In this document: positions 36,371 to 47,405 of the stretch, piece by piece
How the letters are laid out: every line of letters begins with the position of its first letter
Numbering within the stretch: the stretch's first letter is position 1
Assembly (NCBI GenBank): GCA_007922225.1
Contig: ML679941.1
Coordinates: 61,289,079-61,353,078 of the forward strand
From: Emydura subglobosa
Lineage: Eukaryota; Chordata; Testudines; Chelidae
Length of the DNA stretch: 64,000 bases
Direction of reading: 5' to 3'
Made by a program: the position numbers and the translations under genes
Notes under the pieces: generated by a model
What the model was told of the DNA's origin: nothing
What the model saw: only the letters and a program-made list of their open reading frames with translations
Database searches by the model: none

Positions 36371-37549
36371 GTGCTAACATTCAAACACAGTGGCTATAGG
36401 CAGGAATATTTGCTCAGTATAATTAACACTAAGGAAGCAAGCACTACATCTGTGGATGTTGGGAAGGCGGTGGATGTGATATACCTTGACTTTAGCAAAG
36501 CTTTTGATACTGTCTCACACAGTATTCTTATCAGCAAGTTAAAGAAGTATGGGTTGGATGAATGGACTATAAAATGGATAGAGAACTGGCTAGAGCATAG
36601 GGCTCAACGAGTAGTGATCAATGGCTCCATGTCTAGCTGGCAACCGGTCACAAGCGGAGTTCCCCAGGGGTCGGTCCTGGGGCCGGTTTTGTTCAACATC
36701 TTTATTAATGATCTGGAGGATGGGGTAGATTGTACCCTCAGCAAGTTTGCGGACGACACTAAGCTGGGGGGAGTGGTAGATACCCTGGAGGGTAGGGATA
36801 GGATACAGAGTGACCTAAACAAACTGGAGGATTGGGCCAAAAGAAACCTAATGAGGTTCAACAAGGACAAGTGCAGAGTCCTCCACTTAGGAAGGAAGAA
36901 TCCCATGCACAGCTATAGACTGGGGACCGACGAGCTGGGCAGCAGCTCTGCAGAAAAGGACCTGGGGGTAACGGTGGATAAAAAGCTGGATATGAGTCAG
37001 CAGTGTGTCCTGGTTGTCAAGAAGGCGAATGGCATATTGGGCTGCATTAGGAGGGGCATTGCCAGCAGGTCACGGGAAGTGATTATTCCCCTCTATTCGG
37101 CATTGGTGAGGCCGCATTTAGAATATTGTGTCCAGTTTTGGGCCCCCCACTACAAAAAGGATGTGGACAAGTTAGAGAGAGTGCAGCGGAGGGCAACCAA
37201 AATGATTAGGGGGCTGGAGCACAGGACTTATGAGGAGAGGCTGAGGGAACTGGGCTTGTTTGGTCTGCAAAAGAGAAGAATGAGGGGGGATTTGATAGCA
37301 GCCTTTAACTACCTGAAAGGGGGTTTCAGGGAGGATGGGGCTAGGCTGTTCTCGGTGGTGGCAGATGACAGAACAAGGAGCAACGGTCTCAAGTTGCAGG
37401 GCGGGAGGTCTAGGTTGGACATTAGGAAAAAGGTTTTTACTAGGAGGGTGGTGAAGCACTGGAATGGGTTACCTAGGGAAGTGGTGGAATCTCCATCCTT
37501 AGAGGTTTTTAAGCTGAGGCTTGACAAAGCCCTGGTTGGGATGATATAG
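36371..37549 (+). pseudogene. CR1 reverse transcriptase, C-terminal 392 codons uninterrupted
   Basis: This is the RT part of CR1 ORF2, which primes cDNA from nicked target DNA. In the frame, residues 38-46 are YLDFSKAFD (palm motif, Asp40), 96-105 are [10 protein letters not shown], and 126-130 are FADDT with both catalytic Asp. The thumb and the C-terminal block ending near [11 protein letters not shown] complete it. The frame opens with GTG in Harbinger-derived sequence, so the first 25 or so residues are not CR1. The N-terminal endonuclease and fingers are missing because of 5' truncation. With no promoter or endonuclease it cannot retrotranspose, even though the catalytic residues persist. 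Confidence 0.85.
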
Positions 37550-37632
37550 CTGAGGTTAGTCCTGCTTTGAGCAGGGGGTTGGACTAGATGACCTCCTGAG
37601 GTCCCTTCCAACTCTAATATTCTATGATTCTA
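36446..37632 (+). mobile_element. CR1 LINE, 5'-truncated, with intact C-terminal RT frame
   Basis: The body starts near 'catctgtggatgttggg' and ends with 'gaggtcccttccaactctaa' and then 'attctatgattcta', the perfect CR1 3' terminus (37619-37632). It lies inside the Harbinger element between the poly(A) signals and the transposase gene. It is the least decayed CR1 in the window and therefore likely the most recent. Confidence 0.9.
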
Positions 37633-37678
37633 CAGGGATCATTCAAAGCAGCAAGTAAATGTTGCCTAGACAAATGCA

Positions 37679-38941
37679 TCAGATAAAGACACATAGCTGG
37701 GAATCATTGTCAAAATGCTCCTTCAAAGCCTCTGTTTCGAATAGCCACCCTCTGTGCCCCTCTAGTTGCCCTGGTATCTGGCTGCTCAAAATCAGCAGCC
37801 AGCCACTCAACCTCAGCACTCCACTCCGGGACACTTTCCCTCCCTTAATTTCACAAATAATATGAACAGTACAGCAGGCCGCAATGACCATTGGAATAGT
37901 TTCCTCATTGAGGTCTAACCTGCCAAAAAGGCAGCACCAGCGACCTTTTAATCTGCCAAAGGTACATTCATCAGCCATTTGGCATCTGTTGAGCCTGTTG
38001 TTGAAATGCTCCTTGCTGCTGTTCCTGGTATAAGGCTTCATAAGCCAAAGGAGCAAGGGGTAGGCAGGTTCTCCCAGGATCACTATGGGCATTTCCATAT
38101 CCACCACTGGAGTTTTCTAGTCTGGAAAGAAAGTCCCAGCATGCAGCTTTCTATACAGTCCAGTGCTCCTAAAGATGTGTGCATCATGCATCTTCCCTGA
38201 CCACTCCGCATTGATGTAAGTGAAACTGCACCAGTGATCTACTAGTGCCTGTAAGTGCCTGTAAGACCATGGAGAAGTAGCTCTTTTGGTTGATGGTTTG
38301 GGGCCAAAATTGGTATATGCATTCCATCTATCGCCCCACCACAGTTAGGGAGTCCCACTGCCTCAAAGCCATCAATTATTTCCTGCACATTACCAAAAGT
38401 CACAGTCCTTCGTAGCAGGAGGCAATTAATGGCCCTGCACACTTTCATCACCACAACCCCCACAGTGGACTTTCCAACTCCAAACTGATTCGCGACTTGA
38501 CTGGTAGCAGTCTGGAGTTGCCAGCTTCCACACAGCGATTGCCATTCACTTTTCCACAGTGAGGGCAGTTCTCATTCTGGTGTCCTTGCACCACAGTGCT
38601 GGGGCAAGCTCTGAACACAGTTTCAGGATGGTGGATCTGCACATCTGAAAGTTCTGCAGCCTGTCATCCCATACATGCATCACGAGGAGATCCCACCATT
38701 CAGTTCTTATTTCCCAAGCCCAGTACTCATGGGCCACCATGTGCAGCTGCTCTGTGAATGCCAGAAACAATTTTGAATTATTTCTTTGCATGGCACACAG
38801 CAGGGCAGACACCACTAATTCACTCTCTGCTTCACAGCTCATGAAATACTGCAAGACCTGCCACATTGTGTTCATAACACTCATCACCAGACTGGTCAGC
38901 AGTTCAGGATCCATGCTGTCAGGCAAAGATGGTGGGTACAC
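37679..38941 (-). pseudogene. Harbinger DDE transposase (HARBI1-like)
   Basis: This nuclease would cut and rejoin the transposon ends. The minus frame 38941-38546 gives the N-terminal helical region (residues EYWAWEIRTEWWD). After a frameshift, VGVVVMKVCRAIN and FPN-like GLPNCGGAIDGMHIPI follow, with catalytic Asp1 at 38328-38326. After another shift, PIVILGEPAYPLLLWLMKPY appears, where the family has GDPAYPL. The second catalytic Asp is therefore Glu (38071-38069). ADECTFGRLKGRW retains the third residue, Glu (37969-37967). A stop near 38118 interrupts the middle. It is a dead copy, convergent with the Myb gene. Confidence 0.85.
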
Positions 38942-39283
38942 AGTTTACAAGGGCTGTTGAAAAAAATGGCACAAAACAAAGTTGGAAGCCCATGGAATGA
39001 TGTGAAGGAAAGAACTGCATCATAGAACGGCAATCATGCCCCAGGATGCACTGCTATCCGTTCCCAGAGCTTCCAGCAGCAGAGTGTGGCAGAGATGGCA
39101 AGTTGCTCAGTTAGCTACCCACGATGCAACCCTTTCTCTGTTGATGCAACAGCAACGACTGTGAATGCACTCCGCCACCACAAGGAGTGTTGTGTAGATG
39201 TGCACAATTGATATAATTAAAGTGGCTTATGATCATCAATGTAGCTTGAGTCGACTTAAGTCTGTAGTATAGACATAGCCAAA

Positions 39284-39806
39284 AACCCTCCTGGCAGAGG
39301 CAATGGCTATCAAGAATCCAGTTTTCTGAGACAGGAGGGGCAGTGGACAGGAATCACAGGGCTCAAATGGAGGCCCCATTAAAGCTGCTAAAACTGTGTT
39401 CAGGTCCCACAAGGGGACCATCCCGCAGACTGGAGGGTGCAGGTGGAGAAGTCCTTTCAGAAATTTCATCACCATAGCACTGATGGTTCTGGACCCCTGG
39501 TAAGTGAACAGCTATCGGGGTGATGTCCTCTTCAATGTAGAACTCCAATAGGTTGATCGCCTCCTGGCAGAGTGATCTGGAGTGAGCTCCCCCTTGTTTG
39601 TTCACATAGTACCTCGCGGTGGTATTGTCCGTGAGTATGTGAACCACTGAATGCCTAATGCGTTCCAGAAGGCACAACACATTAAGGATGGCCCTAAGCT
39701 CCAGCCCGTTGATGTGGAGTGAGGCCTCCTGTTCTGAACACAGGTCCTGGATCCTTAATGAGTCCAGATGCGCTCTCCAACCCAGAAGGGATGCATTGGT
39801 AACCAA
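39284..39806 (-). pseudogene. DIRS RNase H domain and linker to recombinase
   Basis: The minus frame opens after an in-frame TAA at 39809-39807 and reads TNASLLGWRAHLD, then INGLELRAILNVL, then LTDNTTARYYVNKQGG. These are the RNase H signatures of DIRS polyproteins. In the first motif the family's TDAS is TNAS, so the first catalytic Asp is lost. The TDN Asp in the later motif remains. The tail reads IAIASARRV and then stops at the Harbinger end. Confidence 0.75.
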
Positions 39807-40262
39807 TTACTTAGTTTGAGAGGGCCGAGTGATGGGTACCCCTTGACATACGTTGTGTGGGGAATCCCACCAACACAAGGACTCCAGGACAGATAGAGGA
39901 AGACGAACCAACCTGTCTAGAGAATGCAAGGGAAGGCAGTAAATCATCTGGAGCCACATCTGAAGAGAGCAAAGGCACAACCTGGAGAGTTGGGGCACAT
40001 ATCTGCTTGCACTCAGGTGGTCCAACAGGCTCAGGCACACGTGGACTGTTGTGGATGGTTGAGACTGCAAACTTAGGTACTGCTGTCGAATCGCCTGGAA
40101 GTGGTTGGTCTGCAGGACTGCCCTTGACTTTGTGGAATCTAATAGGGCCCCAAAGACCTTTATGTGCTGAATGGGCACCAAGGTTGACTTGATGGTGTTT
40201 AGAATGAGTCCCAAATGCTCAAGCAATCATAGTGTGGTGTTGACGTGGGTGAGAACCTCCTC
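39807..40262 (-). pseudogene. DIRS reverse transcriptase, thumb/connection part
   Basis: Minus frame 40226-39807 reads LEHLGLILNTIKSTLVPIQH, then VFGALLDSTKSRAVL, and ends near WWDSPHNVCQGVP, the stretch between RT palm and RNase H in DIRS. The catalytic palm is missing because the element ends here against a CR1 fragment. Confidence 0.7.
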
Positions 40263-40274
40263 TCTGGACCTGGA

Positions 40275-40463
40275 AGTAAGCACTGGAATTGGCTTCCAAG
40301 GGAGGCTGTGGGATCCCTTGCATTATAGGTTTCTAAAACCAGATTAGACAAACATCTGTCAGGGATGGTCTAGGTATACTTAATCCTGCCTCAGAGCAGG
40401 GGGGATGGATTAGAATTAGATGATTTCTTGAGGTCCCTTTCAGACTTATATTTCTATGATTCT
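40275..40463 (+). mobile_element. CR1 LINE 3' end fragment
   Basis: It reads 'agcactggaattggcttcca' through 'gatttcttgaggtccctttc' to 'atttctatgattct'. It abuts the broken 5' side of the DIRS element, so the CR1 insertion or a linked deletion may have removed the rest of DIRS. Confidence 0.85.
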
Positions 40464-42604
40464 CATTGCTGTATGTCAGGCTATCTGGAATGCCACTTGA
40501 TTATGTACTGCTTTTAAAAATATTAATTGTATTGCCAAATATGTGGACTGCCTGAGCGTTTCCTTAGTGTGTTTTCCGCAGAAATAGTTTAATATGTGAA
40601 AAATTATATAATCATCCATTAATTTTGCTACTGACAATGACTTTTGTGGTAGAACTACAATACCGCTAGAATATGTTGGGTGGTGATAAACACTGGAGGT
40701 TTGCCATATTCCTGGGCCCTCTCAGTTAGGTTTGAATGGGAGAGAGTTCCTAGAGGGCTACTGTATTGAACTGCTAGACATATATGCTACTCTTCTGTAG
40801 TTGTTAGTGTGCAGGATAGATGGAGACTTAACAACTCCTTTTTAGGGTAAATATATAAATATGATCTGCAGAGAAGATGGGCAGGGGAGGAAAGGAGAGA
40901 GAGAATCTTTCAGATATAATCAGTATCAGGGAAGCAAAATAATGCCTTTCCCAAATACCTTATATGGATACAACCAGCCTTAGTTACCTCTTGGCAATCT
41001 TGTTTTCTTTGTGTTGCTGCTATGGTAACCCCTCTCCCTTTATTGTTGGCATGTACAGGTCATCTCCAAGAATGAACTCCTTAACCTTCCCAGGTGCCGC
41101 TCATTTGGAATTCAGATATATGTGTGTGTGTGTATGGAAATTAGTTTCCTACTATAGAAATAATCTGTGAACATCAACAGTGCAGCAAATCACTATACAG
41201 TCACTGAATTGTTATTGATTTAGAGTATTAGCTGATACAGCAAGTATTATCAAGTTTAAAACACTCAGGGAATTTACAGTGTAGTCTGAGAAATTTTGCT
41301 GCTGTTAGAGAACCAACTCACTTCATGTATTAATATAGCACTAATAAAGCATAGCAGAGTGACAGACTCTAGGAACCTAGACATGTACCCACGGCTCCAT
41401 GGTTAAGGCAAACACTACATGAAGTGCAGCTGAATGAGTCAAAATAGTAGAAAGATATAAACCTTGTCTACACTAGGAAATAGCATTGTTTCAGCAACTG
41501 GTTGTCAGTAATCAATTGAGCTGAACTGGTATTTGATTTAGCTGTAAGTGTAGGCAAGGACAAATTGATCAACACAGTTAACTACAGTGTCAGAGCAGCG
41601 TTGACCATGCTTTGTCCTAGTTTACATTTATAGTTAAACTGTGGTCAGCACTAATTCAGCTAAATGGACTGTGTACCAGTTCAGTAACATCTTCCAGAAT
41701 CTGCAGACAACATGAAATGCTAGCTCCAAGAGGTGTGATCTATCCCCACTCTTATGGATAGGTATTGATTCAGAAACCTAATAACAATTTAAAATGTCAA
41801 GATTAACTATTTCACTCTGATCATTCAGCAGAAATATCCATCCACTAGTGGATATTAGGTCAAAGGGTGTGGAGTAGATGGATACTGTGATGGGTTTCCT
41901 GGAATGGGAAAGTAGGAGTTCAACAAAACTCCATCCGTGAAGCAAACAATTTCAAGTCACATCTCTCCTTGTCCACAAAAGATGGGAAAGACATTTTCCT
42001 GTCTGTCAAAAGCTTCAGTTCTCTAGTCAGCTCCTAAAATTTTGAACTGGGACACTGTCAATAGAGAAATACATGTTGAAATAGAATGATTTGAGGACAA
42101 CATAAGATAAAGTTAACTTAATATATTATATCAAGAAATGTGGAACATCAAGGTGATCATTATTCATTTTTAATTCAATAAAGTCCTTTTTTAAAATTTA
42201 CTCTCAGCTGGCTGCAGAATTTCTAGGTTCAGGTCCAGCTTGCAGAAGAATACACAGCAGTGTGCTCAGAAGTATACACAGCACTGTGGTCATGGTAAAT
42301 AAAGTTCTGTCTTTAAAACTAAATTCTGTAAACTGCATCTGAGTTCAACATGGGGTTTGACAAACAGCAGGATAAAAATAAAAATGTGTCATGTCACCCA
42401 AGCACTATTTCAGGAAATGGTGCAAACAAGGTACCTAGCAAACTGTACATGGCATAAGTATTTTGCCACCTAGAACATTGTGTAATTTCTTTTAACATGC
42501 TATGAAGTTCTACTTTGCAACTTTCAATGCCAGTTAATTGCATCACATGTAACTTCACTGAATACTCAAAACAGTGACTTACTTATGTCAGCACAGTGAG
42601 TTTA
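40464..42604. other. No gene; short MITE remnant at 41459-41566
   Basis: AT-rich DNA. 'aaccttgtctacactagg' (41462 on) and the inverted 'gtgtaggcaaggac' (about 41551) bracket about 105 bp and resemble the Harbinger-type MITE ends. No coding frame of interest. Confidence 0.45.
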
Positions 42605-42660
42605 CAATGTATGGGTCTGGTCCAAAGCCCACTGAAATCAACAGAAAGACTGACCTGTGC
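42605..42660 (-). repeat. Fold-back short repeat (ggatcaggcc family), inverted
   Basis: 'gggtctggtccaaagcccac' followed by 'tgaaatcaacagaaagac' is the complement of the repeat near 2.9 kb. Confidence 0.4.
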
Positions 42661-42789
42661 AAAGATTGAGAAATGCATGGTGTGTTGTTTTGCCCTGACC
42701 AGAGGGCCAGAGCCCTAGCCTTTTAACTTTTTAACTCACTTTTGTAGTGAGGCCTCCCTCCAAGTCTGATGAGGACGGATGACCACGGA

Positions 42790-43330
42790 ACCCCTAGATA
42801 AATCCATGGTATGCCCACACATTGAATACTACGTGCAGTTCTGGTCGCTCCATCTCAAAAAAGATATATTAGAATCGGAAAAGGTACAGAGAAGAGCAAC
42901 AGAAATGATTAAAAGTCTAGAAAACATGACCTCTGAGGTAACACTGGAAAAATTGGGTTTGTTTAGTGTGGAGAAGAGAAGACTAAAGGGGGGACATAAC
43001 AATTTTCAAGTACATAAAAGGTTGTTACAAGAAGGGAGAAAAATTGGTCCGTTTAACTTCTGAGGATAGGAGAAGAAGCAATGGGCTCAAATTGCAGCAA
43101 AGGCAGTTTAGGTTGGACATTAGGAAAAACTTCCTAACTGTCAGGGTAGTTAAGCACTGGAATAAATTGCCTAGGGAGGTTGTGGAATCTCCATCATAGG
43201 AGATTTTTAAGAGCAGGTTAGGCACCTGTCACGGATGATCTAGATAATACTTAGTCTTGCCTTGAGTGCAGGGGACTGGACTAGAAGACCTCTCAGGGTC
43301 CCTTCCAGTCTTACAGTTCTGTGGTTCTAT
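42790..43330 (+). mobile_element. CR1 LINE 3' fragment with C-terminal ORF2 remnant
   Basis: The frame 42779-43063 has CPHIEYYVQFWS and KVQRRATEMIKSLENMT, the CR1 C-terminal domain, then shifts. The 3' UTR shows 'gactggactagaagacctct' and 'cccttccagtctta' and ends 'gtggttctat'. Confidence 0.85.
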
Positions 43331-43332
43331 GG

Positions 43333-43569
43333 AGGATAGCCATTGATGGACCTATTAGCCCAAGATGGTCAGGGATGCAACCCCATGCTCTGGGTGTCTC
43401 TAATCTCTGACTTCCAGAAGCTGGAAGTGGATGACAGGGGATGGGATCACTCAGTGATTGCCTGTTCTGTTCCTTCCCTCTGAAGCACCTGGCATTGTCC
43501 ACTGCTGGAAGACAGGATATTGGGCTAGATGGACCATTGGTCTGACCCAGTCTGGCTGTTCTTATGCTC
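43333..43569 (+). mobile_element. Second CR1-type 3' end, different subfamily
   Basis: It directly follows the preceding CR1. It reads 'ccccatgctctgggtgtctc', 'ccctctgaagcacctggcat', 'gggctagatggaccattggt' and 'ctgacccagtctggctgttc'. I recall this as the 3' UTR of another reptilian CR1 subfamily. No coding. Confidence 0.65.
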
Positions 43570-44889
43570 TAATAATCTGGTAAAGAGGAATCTTCTGCCA
43601 AGCAGGTTACACTTAGATCATAATAAATCTTCCTTTTTAATTTGACAATTACTCCAGGAAGATTTTCATAGGAAGAGTCCCATTTAACATGCTTCATAAA
43701 TTTGATATTAATTTTCTATGCATGTTTGCATAAATATATATTATTTAACTGGCAGTGCAATGGCTGCCACAGAGCTGTTACAGCAGCTACATACACAGAC
43801 AAATTGAAAAATGTTATGAAGCAAATAAGTGTACATGGTAGAGTTAAATATTTCTTGTCCTGCTTTCAAAAGATTTGTTTGTGTATTTTCAGTTTCATTG
43901 TCCCTGAGACACCACAGCTTCCCCTCCCCACTTTAGAAACTGCTCATCTGTCAGTGCTTTCTGACTTGCTGACTGGAGATGGTGGCAGGAAGCCACAATT
44001 GCTCAGTAAGTTTATCTCGCCACATCTCACAACTCAGTGCCAGGCTATTTGGATAGCAAGAAGCTGTGGTAACTGCAAGCAGCCACAAAATGCTAAAAGG
44101 GACATTTCCCAGTTATACAATACTCAGAGTAAGTGCAAAACAAATGCTTTTTAACTGTAACAAACACAGAGGAATAGCAGGGTGTGTGCAGGTGCCCTAA
44201 TCTGCTCTAAAACAAAATCCCCATATTGCAGATTCAAAAATGCACCCCTCCCTGGGGTTTGGTTTTGTTAAACACAACCAAAATCTCCACACACTCTATC
44301 TTGAGCCTTTTTTTCCAGGTTGGCAGCTCTTACAGTGCCTAGCTCAGAAATGCTCAGCCTAGATTTCTTCTCTCTTGGGAAAGCAGCTCCCACTTATGCG
44401 GAAACAAACCTCCTGACTTGGTGAGTCAGCAGAACCCACCTAACCCTTTCCCACTAGGATCAACACCTGCTAACAGGGTGGGGTGTTTCGGGCAAACACT
44501 GCTACTCTGTTACACAGTATTTTTTTTTAAGATGGGCTCCTGATTCAACCGTTGGATCCAGATCCAAACCTTCTCAAAGTTTGTAGCATTCAGATCCAGG
44601 GTTTTGATTCAGCCAATTTGAGATATAAATGGCAGCTACAAAGGTCAGCTCCAGACCAGAATTCTTCCAAAATGTACAGGTGTTCAGATCTATGGCTTTG
44701 GTTGCAGCCCAACTCTCCTTGGTTGTTGTGATGCTGTTGTTGTTTTGTTTTTTCACAGATATGAAAAAAATCTGACTTGGCAACAACTCCTGAATGAGAC
44801 ACTTAGAAATAAGATCTTAATGAAATTCTTTCCCTTTTACAGCTGGATTATTTGAAGCAAAACCCAAGAATTATGTCCACAGTGCTATT
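43570..44889. other. No gene recognised
   Basis: A 150-codon plus frame at 43702-44154 is the longest unexplained one here, but it has no motif, biased codon use or splice context. The flanks are AT-rich. Confidence 0.45.
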
Positions 44890-45055
44890 GAAGGCTAAAG
44901 CCTGATCCTACAAGTAGCTCTGTGTAACTGACTATTGACTTCAGAGGGGCTTGGTGCAAGGTCTACTTAAGTCTGATTCTGGTCTTACAGTAATTCCATT
45001 GAAATCAGTGGAGTTGCTGTGAGATCAGAATCAGGCCCTCAAAGTCATTGATTTC
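44890..45055 (+). repeat. Fold-back repeat remnants (caatgg / gatcaggccc type)
   Basis: 'aagcctgatcctacaag' on the left and 'gagatcagaatcaggccctc' on the right, with several internal 'tgacttcag' and 'ttgaaatcagtgg' units, make an imperfect inverted structure. Confidence 0.4.
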
Positions 45056-45104
45056 AATGAGGTTACATCGGTATACAACCAAATCTACATTTTAAAGAGA
45101 AACT

Positions 45105-45640
45105 GTGATGGTACCAGGCCTTGCTGGCTCCTTAGTGATGACCTCACTGCTCTGCTGCAGGCCTCGGGAAATTGTTATCTGTGAAGAAAAGAGCAGCCAT
45201 TTTGAAAACCAGCATGATCTAGTCCTCCAGCAGCCAGAGGGGGACCAACAGCAGCCAATCAAGGCCCACCAAGCCAAAATAAAAGGAGCTGCCTGCAAGC
45301 AAGTCAGTTCTGAGCTGGAGTGATGCTGGTGCCAGTGCCAAAGCAAGCAAGCAAGCAACCTGCCAATTCAATCACAGAGAGGGAATTTACACTGTCTGGG
45401 TTAAGATGCTATTTTGTTTATAACTGATCCTGCAGTGCAAGCAACTCTTTCTATCTTTTGACTTTGTTATACACTGGAAAAGGTTTTGGCCTGTATGACC
45501 CAGCCAGAAGGCCAAATCACAGAAGACTGACAGAGGTAGGCTGATAGCCTGCAGGAGGTGATAATAGTTGAAGAGACTGGCAGCATTGCAACCAGATGAC
45601 AAGAGGATTGAGAGGTGAGTATGATCCACTACAGAGACCA
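45105..45640 (+). mobile_element. Candidate LTR fragment
   Basis: A GC-richer block with 'ccaaaataaaaggagctgcc' (TATA-like, near 45275) followed by 'aagtcagttctgagctgg', an arrangement common in reptilian Gypsy LTRs. No clear TG/CA ends or duplications. A C14 run lies just downstream at 45696-45709. Confidence 0.35.
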
Positions 45641-46279
45641 TAAAATATTTTAGGGGAAAAAATGTAAAGTTATGCACCTATATAGAAGTAGATTTCCCCC
45701 CCCCCCCCCTTTCCTCCCAACACAGTGCACTCCCCCAAGCTTCCATCTCTAGGTTTCTCTCATGGCCCTTGTTCTAGCAAGTAGCTTATACTGGCAATGG
45801 TTATACTTACCTTTAATTTAAAAAGGTAGTTAATAAAAATAACAGATATTTGAGTATACTCAGTTTTTTCCCCCCAGCTAATAGGCCAAATCCCTTGGTC
45901 CATTCAGGCTGCCTTTTACCACTCTAGAGCAGAGGCCTATTTCCATTCCTCCGTCCGAACACGTATCCGGGCAGAGTCCCTCTAGGCTGTGTCTGCTGAC
46001 TCCTTAGCCACTTTTGAGGAGCAGTGGGTGCTGTCTGGGGTTCTCTGCTCAGTATCCCCCTCAGGTTCCCTCCATTTAGTCCTTTGGCCTTCAAGTCTGT
46101 TCCTGTTTTTTTCATTCAGTGTCTCCCATAACCAGTTCAGTCCCAGGCTCAGTAGCTCCTCACTTTAGGCTGGGAGAGGGGCTTTTAGCTGTTGGTGGGC
46201 TTATGCCCACCCATGTCCCAGAACACAAATAGACCACTCTACAATACTCATACATCCAGTTCTATTGGCCAATTAAACC
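45641..46279. other. No gene recognised
   Basis: Contains the C14 run (45696-45709) and unclassified sequence. No coding signal. Confidence 0.45.
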
Positions 46280-46920
46280 AGGTTTACAGCTGGTTGTGAT
46301 GGAGACCCATAGGATCTGTGCTCTGTAACCACTTGGGATACAGCCAGGACTCTAGTGCTTCAGAATCTGCCACCTTGGGTCTCCACACACCACTGCAGCA
46401 GCCTCCTGACTCTGGTCTCAGAGAGGCCAGCATCCCGGCTCCTCCAGAGCTCTCCCAGTGGGTGGGACCCTAGGGAGTTCTTTCATGTCCCCAAAGGGCT
46501 ATGCACCCCACCTTGCAGTCAGAAGCGATTCATGGCTAGCCATGATTCATGGCATCCAAAGGGTTTTAGATCTCAGGATCACAGTGTAGAAAGACTTTGC
46601 TAGCAGCTTAATTAGGTATTACAGCAGCAACCCAGCTGAGGCGATCCAGATCCCCCATCCTTGGGCTCTGCTCCTGGCAAACCGTCCCACAGAGCACTGG
46701 CTCTTCCTTCCCGGCAACTTGTGATGGCCCTCTCTAGTCCTTTGTATCCTTCCCAAGCAAGCTGGCCACGCCTCTTGGTCTCCACTTGTTGCAACTGGTT
46801 GGGCCAGGGCAGGGGATTCTGGCTAGGTCTGTGTACATGTGGCTGCGGAAGGCCCATCCGCCATCTAGTGGTCTGTGCCATGATCACACACCTGGATCCC
46901 ATCACCAAAATATATCAATA
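46280..46920 (-). mobile_element. Candidate LTR-like block, minus orientation
   Basis: GC-richer than its surroundings. The complement has 'gaaggatacaaaggac' (TATA-like). Frames of 60-110 codons on both strands lack motifs. No ends or target duplication found. Confidence 0.3.
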
Positions 46921-47405
46921 ACATATGGGGAAACTGAGACCTACACCCAGCACTCAGAGAAAACCCTAAGAATACCTGCACTTTGTCACACTGGTTTGTA
47001 CTGCTGGAGTGCCACAAAGCAGATGGACCACACCAGTGAATCTGGCCCAATTGTTACATTTTTACAGGAAAATGTAAAACACAGGAGCACAAGCTGTATA
47101 AGCACAGTTGATATATCTTAAATTTTATGTAATCTAGGGGAGAAAATTCTGAGATTATTTAAAAGAAATAATCTACAATTCCTATTGTTCTAACTACACC
47201 AGGGTAGACAAACAGCAGAGAATGTGAAAGTTAACTAAAACCAATCCTGGAACTGTGCTGACTTCAGCAGTGGCAAAAAGATGGTGAAGCCACATTGGCT
47301 TGTACTCCATAAAAATATGCTTTTAAAAGAGTATTATAGGAAAAAAGCAATATAAACTTGTCACCATTTTCAAATTTAGATGTCTAAAATTTGAGGCAGT
47401 GGGAG
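46921..47405. other. No gene recognised
   Basis: AT-rich spacer immediately upstream of the chromovirus 5' LTR. Confidence 0.5.

Larger units (their letters stand above)
33023..39280. mobile_element. PIF/Harbinger DNA transposon with two later insertions
   Basis: The left end GCCTTGTCTACACTAC and the complement of the right end (GGCTATGTCTATACTAC) are terminal inverted repeats. The flanking trinucleotides are CAA and AAA, an imperfect 3-bp duplication. The element carries the two genes typical of the group, facing each other: a Myb/SANT-like gene on plus (33371-36187) and a DDE transposase gene on minus (38941-37679). Removing a solo LTR (34296-35474) and a CR1 (about 36446-37632) leaves an ancestral element of about 3.9 kb. 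Both genes have frameshifts or stops, so the element is not autonomous now. Confidence 0.85.
32200..40262 (-). mobile_element. DIRS retrotransposon, 5'-truncated, split by a Harbinger insertion
   Basis: Reading the minus strand, RT/RNase H sequence (40262-39284) precedes a tyrosine recombinase (33019-32507), the gene order of DIRS elements, which integrate through a tyrosine recombinase instead of a DDE integrase. The recombinase frame is broken in two by 6.26 kb of Harbinger DNA. Past the recombinase, 32.2-32.5 kb is GC-rich terminal non-coding sequence with a TATATAA motif ('gcctatataaggtgg'). The gag and the N-terminal RT are absent; a CR1 fragment adjoins the broken end. Stops in the RT/RNase H part show it is dead. 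Terminal inverted repeats were not identified. Confidence 0.8.

Noticed and set aside
43702..44154. 150-codon plus frame
   Set aside because: No motif, no codon bias, no splice context, AT-rich. Length is within chance for the amount of DNA scanned.
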